Source of the DNA: Ilyomonas sp963847085
GTDB lineage: Bacteria > Bacteroidota > Bacteroidia > Chitinophagales > Chitinophagaceae
DNA: 64,000 nt
Direction of reading: 5' to 3'
Assembly: GCA_963847085.1 (NCBI GenBank)
Contig: CAWJYO010000010.1
Span: 248,001-312,000 of the forward strand
How positions within the stretch are numbered: position 1 is the stretch's first letter; every line of letters starts with the position of its first letter. Positions 27,650-34,839 of the stretch are shown piece after piece. A program made the position numbers and the translations under genes. A model generated the notes under the pieces. The model saw nothing but the letters and a program-made list of their open reading frames with translations. It did no database searches and was not told where the DNA came from.

Positions 27650-29008
27650 ATGTTGTTGCAACAATTTAGGGCCAATTGGAAGAAGCATTTTGCCTTTTTA
27701 TCAACTACCAATTGCCATCTTTTAGTGGCTGTGAGTGGTGGGATTGACAGCGTTGTGTTGGTGCATTTGCTTTCGCAATGTGGATTTGAATTTTCCATTG
27801 TGCATTGCAATTTTATGCTGCGTGCAGAAGAAAGCGAACGAGATGAAATTTTTGTAAAGATGTTGTCAGGGCAATATGGTAAACCCTTTTTTGTAAAACG
27901 ATTTGATACAAAAAAGTATGCAAAAACAAACAAGCTCTCTACACAGGAATCGGCGCGAAATCTGCGCTATGACTGGTTTTCAGAAATTATCACATCAGAA
28001 TCATTCGCTGTCAACCATCAACCATCAACCACCGACTTTATCGTTACAGCACATCATGCCAATGATAACATTGAAACATTGCTAATTAACTTTTTTCGTG
28101 GTACAGGCATCAGCGGTTTGCATGGCATTTTACCTCGCCAAAACAATGTCATTCGACCTTTACTTTTTGCAAAGCGCGAAGACATTGAAATGTATGCAAA
28201 ACAAAACGCTTTGCCATGGGTTGAAGATTCATCCAACGCAACGGACAACTACACGCGCAATTTATTTCGGCATCAATTATTACCGTTAGCAAAAGAAGCG
28301 TTTGCAAACGTCGAAGACAATTTACTGCACAACATGCAACGGTTTTCAGAGGCGGAAGTTTTGTATCATCAGGCAATAAATGCACATAAAAAAAAGTTGA
28401 TAAAAGCAAACGGCAACGAAGTGCAAATTCCTGTTTTGCAATTGCAAAAATCGCAGCCTTTGGCAACCATTATTTGGGAGATTATTAAAGAATATCATTT
28501 TAGTTCATCGCAGGTGGCTGATGTACAAAGTTTATTAGAAGCAGAGAATGGAAAGTACGTTGCTTCGCCTACCCATCGCATCATTAAAAACCGCGCCTGG
28601 CTTATCATTGCGGCATTGCAAACCGAAAAGGCGCAACATATTTTAATTGAAGAAGGAAACAAAAAAATGGCGTTTCAAAATGGTGAACTTTTGTTCAAAC
28701 AACTGTTAGCTGTCAACCATCATCTGTCATCTGATACCAACATGGCAACGCTCGATGCAAGAGAAATTCAATTTCCATTGTTGCTTCGCAAATGGCAACA
28801 GGGCGATTATTTTTATCCGTTGGGAATGAGCAAAAAAAAGAAGCTGAGCAAGTTTTTTATTGATAATAAATTGTCGAAAACAGAGAAGGAAAATGTGTGG
28901 GTGCTGGAAACGAATAAAAAGATAATTTGGGTAATTGGTTATCGCATTGACGATAGATTTAAAATAAAAAGCAACACCAAAAATGTGTTGCTCATTGAAA
29001 AGAAATAA
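27650..29008 (+). CDS. tilS: tRNA(Ile)-lysidine synthase TilS
   Basis: 452 residues. TilS forms lysidine at C34 of tRNA-Ile(CAU), using ATP and lysine. The PP-loop is SGGIDS at residues 29-34, with CNFMLRAEESERDEIFVKML and ATP-binding motifs IVTAHHANDNIETLLINFFR and GISGLHGILPRQNNVIRPLL, then the C-terminal module LLRKWQQGDYFYPLGMSKKK. It has two local insertions coded by the same 14-base word, GCTGTCAACCATCA at 28007-28020 and 28709-28722, both in the same frame and giving AVNHQ and AVNHH. Those stretches are not part of the usual family sequence. The start ATG is at 27650. Confidence 0.94.
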   Translation: MLLQQFRANWKKHFAFLSTTNCHLLVAVSGGIDSVVLVHLLSQCGFEFSIVHCNFMLRAEESERDEIFVKMLSGQYGKPFFVKRFDTKKYAKTNKLSTQESARNLRYDWFSEIITSESFAVNHQPSTTDFIVTAHHANDNIETLLINFFRGTGISGLHGILPRQNNVIRPLLFAKREDIEMYAKQNALPWVEDSSNATDNYTRNLFRHQLLPLAKEAFANVEDNLLHNMQRFSEAEVLYHQAINAHKKKLIKANGNEVQIPVLQLQKSQPLATIIWEIIKEYHFSSSQVADVQSLLEAENGKYVASPTHRIIKNRAWLIIAALQTEKAQHILIEEGNKKMAFQNGELLFKQLLAVNHHLSSDTNMATLDAREIQFPLLLRKWQQGDYFYPLGMSKKKKLSKFFIDNKLSKTEKENVWVLETNKKIIWVIGYRIDDRFKIKSNTKNVLLIEKK

Positions 29009-29065
29009 AAGCGGCAAAACCAAACATTGCTTCTTTCCCTCTTGCTGACTTTCCGTCTCTCTCAA

Positions 29066-29680
29066 CTACTGATTCGGCGATTTTGGCGCCACGGTTAAGC
29101 CTTGCAAATGCGCAATGGTTTCTCTCACATCTTTGCTTGTATAAAACTTGTATACTTCGGGAGCTTTGTCGCCGGTTTGTTCCAAAGTAGTTAATGAGTT
29201 GAATGGACCTACCAAAGTTGCATCCATGTTATCGGTAATTTTTACGGCTTTACCGGGCAAAATATAAAACGTTTTGTTAGCTGTGCTGGCATTGCCTTGT
29301 AGCAATTGTTGCAGCGAATCTATGCTGTGTTTAATGGTTTCCTGCGTGATGGTTTTGCTTTGTGCAGAAGGCGTATTATAAGCCTGATAACTGCCAATGA
29401 TAGTGTCAACTTTTGCATTCAACACATAATAACCATTGGCAGGAATATCAACTGAATATTTATCGTTGTTGGCGCTTACCTGAAAAGTAAGATTGCCCCC
29501 ATCGGTAAACTCAACCGTTTGCTCTTCGTGGCTCGTGCCACCGCTGGGAACGTTGATTGTTTTTGCGGCTTTATCAATGGTAGCTTTGCCTTTCGACATC
29601 ACCAGTATTTTTTTTGTAACTGAATTGTTGCACGAGGCAAAAAATAAAATTGCGGTAAAACCAAAGAGTATTGTTTTCAT
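29066..29680 (-). CDS. Putative lipoprotein of unknown function
   Basis: 204 residues with signal MKTILFGFTAILFFASCNNS, lipobox FASC and cysteine near residue 17. The rest is not recognised: it shows beta-rich stretches (VPSGGTSHEEQTVEFTDGGN, YSVDIPANGYYVLNAKVDTI) and a helical stretch near the middle with QETIKHSIDSLQQLL, ending with SKDVRETIAHLQGL. It would sit in the outer or inner membrane lipid layer. It is downstream of the SOD gene on the same strand (86 bases apart), with a hairpin between them, so joint transcription is not certain. Confidence 0.7.
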   Translation of the reverse strand: MKTILFGFTAILFFASCNNSVTKKILVMSKGKATIDKAAKTINVPSGGTSHEEQTVEFTDGGNLTFQVSANNDKYSVDIPANGYYVLNAKVDTIIGSYQAYNTPSAQSKTITQETIKHSIDSLQQLLQGNASTANKTFYILPGKAVKITDNMDATLVGPFNSLTTLEQTGDKAPEVYKFYTSKDVRETIAHLQGLTVAPKSPNQ

Positions 29681-29713
29681 AAGAAGTAGAAATGAATGAA
29701 TCAGTAATAAATA

Positions 29714-29744
29714 AACCTGTCAGGCTAGGAAATCCTGACAGGTT
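29714..29744. repeat. CCTGTCAGG hairpin
   Basis: AACCTGTCAGG and its complement CCTGACAGGTT around a 9-base loop between the SOD and lipoprotein genes. The core AACCTGTCAGGTT is itself a palindrome and occurs again within the element at 56179-56295. It may serve as a terminator between the two genes. Confidence 0.7.
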
Positions 29745-29765
29745 GAGGTAATGAAAAAAGAGAAC

Positions 29766-30374
29766 TTATTTTTTAGCGGTGGCATATTGTTCAGCCACTT
29801 TTGCCCAATCAATCACATTCCAGAACGCAGCCAAATATTCAGGGCGGCGGTTTTGATATTTGAGGTAATACGCATGTTCCCACACATCAACGCCCAATAT
29901 GGGTGTGCCTTTTACTTCGGCAACATCCATCAAAGGATTGTCCTGGTTGGCAGTTGAAGTAACATCCAACTTGCCCCCGTTTACAATTAACCATGCCCAG
30001 CCGCTGCCAAAGCGCGTAGTAGCAGCAGTGTTGAATTTTTCTTTGAATGCATCAAACGAACCAAATGCACTGTTGATAGCATCGGCCAGTTCGCCGGTAG
30101 GCTGGCTGCCACCGTTCACAGCTAAAATGTTCCAAAAGAAAGAATGATTCCAATGGCCGCCGCCATTGTTGCGAACGGCTGGCGAGATGGTGCCTGCATT
30201 CTTTATCAGTTCATCCAAACTTTTGTTTTCGTTAGGTGTGCCGGCAATGGCTTTATTCAAATTATCTACATAAGCCTGATGGTGCTTGTCGTGGTGAATG
30301 GTCATGGTTTGTGCATCAATATATGGCTCCAAAGCATTGGGCGCATATGGCAGAGGCGGTAATGTAAATGCCAT
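29766..30374 (-). CDS. Fe/Mn superoxide dismutase, cytoplasmic
   Basis: 202 residues from the ATG complementary to 30372-30374 (MAFTLPPLPYAPNALEPYID); a longer open frame upstream lacks family similarity. It keeps all four metal ligands: first His in TMTIHHDKHHQAYV, GGHWNHSFFW, GVDVWEHAYYLKYQNRRPEY with Asp and His. No signal peptide. It is closely similar to the Tat-exported copy at 6575-7318 over the enzyme domain, so the cell probably has one enzyme in each compartment. A TACCTTTG sequence 38 bases before the ATG matches TAnnTTTG. Confidence 0.95.
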   Translation of the reverse strand: MAFTLPPLPYAPNALEPYIDAQTMTIHHDKHHQAYVDNLNKAIAGTPNENKSLDELIKNAGTISPAVRNNGGGHWNHSFFWNILAVNGGSQPTGELADAINSAFGSFDAFKEKFNTAATTRFGSGWAWLIVNGGKLDVTSTANQDNPLMDVAEVKGTPILGVDVWEHAYYLKYQNRRPEYLAAFWNVIDWAKVAEQYATAKK

Positions 30375-30411
30375 AAAAAAATGGTGTTTTAAAATGATAA
30401 AATAATAAAAG

Positions 30412-30438
30412 CAAAGGTAGAGAAATGAGGAAGACAAA
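30412..30438 (-). promoter_or_regulatory. Candidate promoter of the cytoplasmic SOD gene
   Basis: On the minus strand TACCTTTG (complement of 30412-30419) fits TAnnTTTG. A TTTG (complement of 30435-30438) lies 15 bases upstream, slightly shorter than the usual 17-23 spacing. Confidence 0.4.
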
Positions 30439-30485
30439 ATAAAAGTGTTCCGCTTTGCGAAAAGTCCATCAATATTTTGCCCATT

Positions 30486-30908
30486 CTATCTTGGGTCAAA
30501 CTCCACCATCCATTCAATACCATATTTGTCTCTGAACATTGCAAAATAAGAACCCCAGGGACTATCGCCAATGGGCATTTCAACTTCGCCTCCTGCTGAA
30601 AGACCATTGAATATTTTGTCTGCTTCTTCACGGCTTTCTGTACTAACAGATATTTTAGACCTGTTTTCAGCTTCATTTACCCGCCCCATTCTTTCCGGAA
30701 CATCATTGGCCATTAAAGTGTTTTTACCAATTGGCAAAGCAATGTGCATGATCTTATTTTCTTCTTTTTCTGCTATCGGGAATTCAGGGCTTGCAAGGTC
30801 TTTAAAGCGAATGATTTTTGCAAACTCTCCGCCAAATACTGATTTGTAAAAGGTAAATGCTTCTTCGGCATTTCCGTTGAAGTTAATGTGAGGATTGATG
30901 AGTGCCAT
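30486..30908 (-). CDS. VOC family protein (PhnB/glyoxalase fold)
   Basis: 140 residues matching the PhnB-like branch of the vicinal oxygen chelate superfamily: MALINPHINFNGNAEEAFTF, FYKSVFGGEFAKIIRFKDL, HIALPIGKNTLMANDVPER and the C-terminal WGSYFAMFRDKYGIEWMVEF. These small dimeric proteins often bind a divalent metal, but the classical His/Glu set is not complete here, so activity is uncertain. It lies just upstream, on the same strand, of an AHSA1/ArsR pair. The leader AAAACAAAAATT precedes the ATG. Confidence 0.87.
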   Translation of the reverse strand: MALINPHINFNGNAEEAFTFYKSVFGGEFAKIIRFKDLASPEFPIAEKEENKIMHIALPIGKNTLMANDVPERMGRVNEAENRSKISVSTESREEADKIFNGLSAGGEVEMPIGDSPWGSYFAMFRDKYGIEWMVEFDPR

Positions 30909-30972
30909 AATTTTTGTTTTAATTGTTTAATTGCTTTTTATAAAATTTTATTCAAAGTTTTTCTGAAAAAAA

Positions 30973-31470
30973 TCATTTCTGTGATAAGGTTGCCAGCAGG
31001 TTTTCTAAGTTGCTCAATGACATTTTCATTCCTTGCGTAAAGCCATCAAGTATTCTCTCTAACCTTTCAAGGGATTCATTATAAATAGTAATACTCACTT
31101 TTGTTGTTCCGGCCTGTTCGCTGAAAGTATGATCCCATTCAGAACCCGGCAATTCAGGGTTTTCATCTTTGTCTGCAAAAGCATTATACATTTTAAAGTT
31201 GGTTTTCGGAGTAATGGAAGTGTATTCCTGAATTGCCCAACGTTCTTGCCCTTCGGGACTTACCATTGCATAAAATCTTTTGCCACCCACTTTAAAATGC
31301 TGGTATTTTGTTTTAGCTGTCATTGGCTTAGGTGGCAACCATTGGTCAAGTAATTCTGATTTGGTAAAAGCATCCCATACCAGTGAAAGTTCTGCATCAA
31401 ATTCCCTGGTTATAAATACCTGTTTTGTTGATTTGTCAACGGTAAAATCAAATAGCAAATCGTTAGTCAT
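30973..31470 (-). CDS. SRPBCC (AHSA1-like) protein coupled to ArsR regulator
   Basis: 165 residues from the ATG complementary to 31468-31470. Family pattern: FITREFDAELSLVWDAFTKS with the LDQWLPPKPM hydrophobic-core turn, RWAIQEYTSITPKTNFKMYN, GSEWDHTFSEQAGTTKVSIT and the long last helix GFTQGMKMSLSNLENLLATL. Its start overlaps the ArsR stop by four bases (ATGA), so it is translationally coupled to it. ArsR-AHSA1 pairs are widespread in bacteria; the AHSA1 protein's function is not known. Confidence 0.9.
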   Translation of the reverse strand: MTNDLLFDFTVDKSTKQVFITREFDAELSLVWDAFTKSELLDQWLPPKPMTAKTKYQHFKVGGKRFYAMVSPEGQERWAIQEYTSITPKTNFKMYNAFADKDENPELPGSEWDHTFSEQAGTTKVSITIYNESLERLERILDGFTQGMKMSLSNLENLLATLSQK

Positions 31471-31787
31471 TTTTTCTGTTTTTTTATGGTTGATAATACA
31501 TTGTCCAGTTGATTGAAACGGGTTTCCCAAAGTTTCCTGTATTGGCTCATCCATTGGTCAATCTCTTTCATCTTTTCAATTTCAAGAGAGTAATAAATTT
31601 CCCTGCCTTGGTGTTCCTGTTTTACCAGTTCGCATTCTGTGAGTATGCGAAGATGTTTGGAAACAGCTTGTCTTGTACTATTGAAATTTTCGGCAATGGC
31701 GTTGGGAGTCATTGCTTGCAATGCAATCAAGGCAATAATAGCCCGCCTTGTCGGGTCGGCTATTGCCTGAAAAATGTCTCTCCTCAT
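31467..31787 (-). CDS. ArsR family transcriptional regulator
   Basis: 106 residues of winged-helix repressor: MRRDIFQAIADPTRRAIIAL, then the DNA-reading helix TPNAIAENFNSTRQAVSKHL and the wing LVKQEHQGREIYYSLEIEKM, with C-terminal dimer helices. No ELCVCD-type metal box is present, so it is not an evident arsenic or zinc sensor. It is the first gene of the ArsR-AHSA1 pair. A 16/16 inverted repeat overlaps its own -7 box, so it is probably autoregulated. Confidence 0.92.
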   Translation of the reverse strand: MRRDIFQAIADPTRRAIIALIALQAMTPNAIAENFNSTRQAVSKHLRILTECELVKQEHQGREIYYSLEIEKMKEIDQWMSQYRKLWETRFNQLDNVLSTIKKQKK

Positions 31788-31807
31788 CTTGTTTTATTTA
31801 TTTAATG

Positions 31808-31853
31808 AAACCAATCGGTTGCAAATATATGTGCAACTATTTGGTTTCGCAAA
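31808..31853 (-). promoter_or_regulatory. arsR promoter with overlapping dyad operator
   Basis: On the minus strand TTTTTG (31855-31850) is followed after 20 bases by TATATTTG (31829-31822), an exact TAnnTTTG. The dyad AAACCAATCGGTTGCA (31808-31823) and TGCAACTATTTGGTTT (31832-31847) pairs at 13 of 16 positions, with the -7 box overlapping the left arm's end and the 8-base centre. A repressor bound there would block polymerase. Confidence 0.75.
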
Positions 31854-32154
31854 AATTATTTGCAATTATTTTTTAGAATGTTTTTAGGCTTCTTATAATT
31901 TGTTTGTACGGGAATGTAACTTTAATTGAAATAATGTTCAGGGCTTTGCGATGTTGTGGAATTTGAAAAACGTCAGCCTGAAAACGAAGCCCGATTGAAG
32001 AACTGATGATGATAACAACAAAAAGCCAAATTGAAAATCGTCTGCTTGAGCTGATGCCATATAGAACATTGCAAATGCTCATTGTTATTCCGTTCGCCCC
32101 AATATTGCCAAAACCCCATATTAGCGTTCGTTGTCTCCTTGTATTTCGTAATAT
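31854..32154. other. Spacer, no gene supported
   Basis: About 300 bases between arsR and the SDR gene. A small open frame (31873-32082, minus) has no recognisable pattern. The right end has CCCCATATTAGCGTTCGTTG, of unknown meaning. I see no promoter or repeat that I can support. Confidence 0.4.
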
Positions 32155-33081
32155 TTATTTTATAAAACGATGAATTGCTTTGTTAGCATTGTCTTGAAAT
32201 GAAGTATTTTTCAAATCAGTGTAAAAAGTGCTCTGGTCAACCATATCCCCTGATAACTTACCCGCTTTACTTGCATAAAAAACGCCACTTTTATATCGTT
32301 CATCCGAAATGCCATCTACAAAGCGTTTTGCACCTACTTCTAACTTATGCACCATTCCTCCTATCAATGGAAATACAATAGGCATCATAAAATTCTTCAA
32401 CATAAATCTCATTGCCGGGGGTAAATTATCCGGTGCAGCAGTTCCCGTCGTATTTCCGGGACTCACAACAATAAATTTGATGTCAGGATATTTTCTTGCC
32501 ATTGATAACGTCCACATCGTTACTGCATATTTAACGTATCCGTATGCTTGAACTGCTTCGAACTTATTACCAAAATATGAACCATCAAGAACAGCAGCAA
32601 ACTCATCTACAGAAGAAGTCTTCATTTTAACTGGTTTCATTCCGAGCAACTTTACTCCCGGTACAGCTTCCGCACTTACTGATAGTACTGCTTTTTTCAA
32701 CTTATCATGTTTTATTAATTCCTCTACTAAAATCACATGACCCAAAATATTGGTAGCAGCTAATTCATTCATACCGGAAGGTGTGCCTTTCCCAGCCGTT
32801 TTCCCAACCATTCCACCTGCATTTAAAATTATTGCATCAATAGGCTCCCTTATTTTTTCTACTGCTTTTCTTACAGAATTTGCATCCGAAACGTCCCCAA
32901 TAATAATTTCAAAAATCTTTTTTCCCGTTCTCTCCTCAAGGTCTTTTTTTGCTACCTCGGCTTTCGCTTGATTTCTGCAAAAAAGAATTATTTTTTTTGT
33001 TTCTGGTTTCAAGGCTAACTGTCGGGCAGCCTCTTTCCCAAGCCCCATATTAGCTCCGGTTATTAATATACTTTCGTTCAT
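32155..33081 (-). CDS. SDR family oxidoreductase, long type
   Basis: 308 residues. The N-terminal cofactor site is ILITGANMGLGKEAARQLAL with ILFCRNQAKAEVAKK, then GDVSDANSVRKAVEKI and ILNAGGMVGKTAGKGT, and the active-site segment with YGYVKYAVTMW (YxxxK). Ser is in AVLSVSAEAVPG. This is the retinol dehydrogenase/WWOX-like branch of short-chain dehydrogenases with a longer C-terminal part (IVFPLIGGMVHKLEVGAKRF). Substrate unknown. It lies next to an AraC regulator 95 bases upstream on the same strand, which may control it. Confidence 0.87.
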   Translation of the reverse strand: MNESILITGANMGLGKEAARQLALKPETKKIILFCRNQAKAEVAKKDLEERTGKKIFEIIIGDVSDANSVRKAVEKIREPIDAIILNAGGMVGKTAGKGTPSGMNELAATNILGHVILVEELIKHDKLKKAVLSVSAEAVPGVKLLGMKPVKMKTSSVDEFAAVLDGSYFGNKFEAVQAYGYVKYAVTMWTLSMARKYPDIKFIVVSPGNTTGTAAPDNLPPAMRFMLKNFMMPIVFPLIGGMVHKLEVGAKRFVDGISDERYKSGVFYASKAGKLSGDMVDQSTFYTDLKNTSFQDNANKAIHRFIK

Positions 33082-33176
33082 TTTTTTATCGTTTTTTTAT
33101 TAATGTAAAATCTCGATGCAAAAATGAGACTTAAGATAAGTTCAAACTTGGCAATAAAGTTCAAAAACCGGTAAAT

Positions 33177-34019
33177 TCAGTTCAACTGCTTCTTACGATA
33201 CTCGGAAGGTGTTTGATTATACTTTTTTTTGAAGGTCTTTGTGAAATGTGAAGCATCTTGAAAGCCAACTTCGTAACAAATTTCAGATACTGATAATTCG
33301 GTAGATTGTATTAGCTCAACAGCCTTTTCCAATTTCTTTTCTTTAATGAAATTGGCTGGTGTATCGCTAAATTGTGTTTCAAAATCTCTCTTAAATGTTG
33401 AAAGGCTACGCCCTGTCAAACTTGCCAACTCGACTATAGAAATGGATGAATATAAATGTGTTTCCACTACCTCAAATAAATCTGCTTGTCTTGGATTAAA
33501 TAAATGTGCGAATAAAGTAATTACATTTTCTGCATTGTCTGTTTGAAGAAGCAGCAGGATTAGTTCTTTGATTTTTAATTTAAGCAAATCTTCTGTAACC
33601 AAGTTTGGGTTCTCAAAATAAAAATCAAGGCTTTGGATGAAATGAGTCATAACACCTTGTTTTTCTATTTTTTTGATAAATGGTTTGTGAGTATCGCTGT
33701 TTATGAAATTTGGAAATTCATATTTGTATAATTCTTTCAAAATGTCTGGATATAAATGGACAGCATAAACTTTACAAGTCTTAGCATGTAGTTTCCGAAT
33801 TGCGTTTGCGAAATAGTAACCACATTTAAGCAAAACACTTTCCTCTGTTTGAATAGATAGCTTGTCAGTTGGGGAGGCGATAGATATTTCCCCTTCCTTA
33901 AGGTAAGTGAAACAGGCTTCGTCCTGAAAAACATAGCCAAGCCTAAATGGCGTCTTGATTATTAATTTTTCAATGGCACATTTATTATTGATGTCAAAAT
34001 GTTTTCTATCGAGAATCAT
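33177..34019 (-). CDS. AraC family transcriptional regulator
   Basis: 280 residues from the ATG complementary to 34017-34019 (MILDRKHFDINNKCAIEKLI). The N-terminal half is a beta-rich sensor domain of an exsA-like or short cupin type. The C-terminal half has the two AraC helix-turn-helices: SISIVELASLTGRSLSTFKR and SVSEICYEVGFQDASHFTKT, with FKKKYNQTPSEYRK. Adjacent to and upstream of an SDR gene on the same strand, so it may activate it. The pairing is typical of regulator-dehydrogenase cassettes that move between genomes; that transfer happened here is inference. Confidence 0.92.
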   Translation of the reverse strand: MILDRKHFDINNKCAIEKLIIKTPFRLGYVFQDEACFTYLKEGEISIASPTDKLSIQTEESVLLKCGYYFANAIRKLHAKTCKVYAVHLYPDILKELYKYEFPNFINSDTHKPFIKKIEKQGVMTHFIQSLDFYFENPNLVTEDLLKLKIKELILLLLQTDNAENVITLFAHLFNPRQADLFEVVETHLYSSISIVELASLTGRSLSTFKRDFETQFSDTPANFIKEKKLEKAVELIQSTELSVSEICYEVGFQDASHFTKTFKKKYNQTPSEYRKKQLN

Positions 34020-34324
34020 TTTTATTGTAATTCGAGGGTTTCTGTACAACCACCACTAACTCAAAAATAGACTCAAGTTTTTATGCAACCAAACCCGCGC
34101 ACAATCTGCACAACCATCTTATAATCAAATACTACGAAAAAACGCACAAAAACAAAAACCAGCGCCAATACAACTTCTGCGCATTTGTATTGTTTGCAAT
34201 CGCTTAAACTTACAAACAAATGTGATAAAGTTGATGTACATGAATCCAACCTATTGCGTCGCTCAGGCAAAGCCTTATCTTACAAAGAAATAAAACATTA
34301 ACGCAGGCCGCTTATTTTTACAAC

Positions 34325-34762
34325 ATGAAAAAGCAGAACTTCAACAACCATATAAGGTTTCATGCGCCTTACCATTTTATCTTATTGCCGCTGCTGTTTA
34401 TTTGCATGGGAATTTGCGTGTACCAGATTTTTCATTCACCGTTTCAACAAGTGTTTTACATCTGGATCACCATTGTGCTGCTCTTTCAGTTTCTTATTGT
34501 TTATCTGCTGCGCCAGCATTATTCATTAAACAATCAGAACCGCATTGTAAGGCTTGAAATGCGCTTGCGATATTATCAGCTTACCGGCAACCGGTTTGAG
34601 CCTTTTGAAAAGCGGCTCACCTTCAATCAGATCGCAGCTTTGCGTTTTGCTTCGGATGACGAACTGGTACCTCTACTCGAACGTGCTGTACAAGAAAAAT
34701 TATCACCTAAAGACATCAAGAAATCAATCGTGCACTGGCAGGGCGATTACATGCGTGTGTAA
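34325..34762 (+). CDS. DUF6526 family membrane protein
   Basis: 145 residues: MKKQNFNNHIRFHAPYHFIL, then two membrane segments (FILLPLLFICMGICVYQIF; VFYIWITIVLLFQFLIVYLL), a basic middle with RHYSLNNQNRIVRLEMRLRY-like content, and a soluble C-terminal half with NQIAALRFASDDELVPLLER and ending VHWQGDYMRV. This matches the Bacteroidota DUF6526 family, whose role is unknown. The spacer before it (276 bases) holds no gene; a TTATTTTT stretch about 15 bases before the ATG may be part of the promoter. Confidence 0.85.
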   Translation: MKKQNFNNHIRFHAPYHFILLPLLFICMGICVYQIFHSPFQQVFYIWITIVLLFQFLIVYLLRQHYSLNNQNRIVRLEMRLRYYQLTGNRFEPFEKRLTFNQIAALRFASDDELVPLLERAVQEKLSPKDIKKSIVHWQGDYMRV

Positions 34763-34839
34763 ACAACATCACAGTTGTAGGCTGCTTGTTTTTAAATGTT
34801 GCTACCAACTGATAAGTACTAAAAACGATTACTGTTTTT

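Noticed and set aside
31873..32082. Minus-strand open frame of 69 residues in the arsR-SDR spacer
   Set aside because: No domain, no leader, and composition like the spacer around it.
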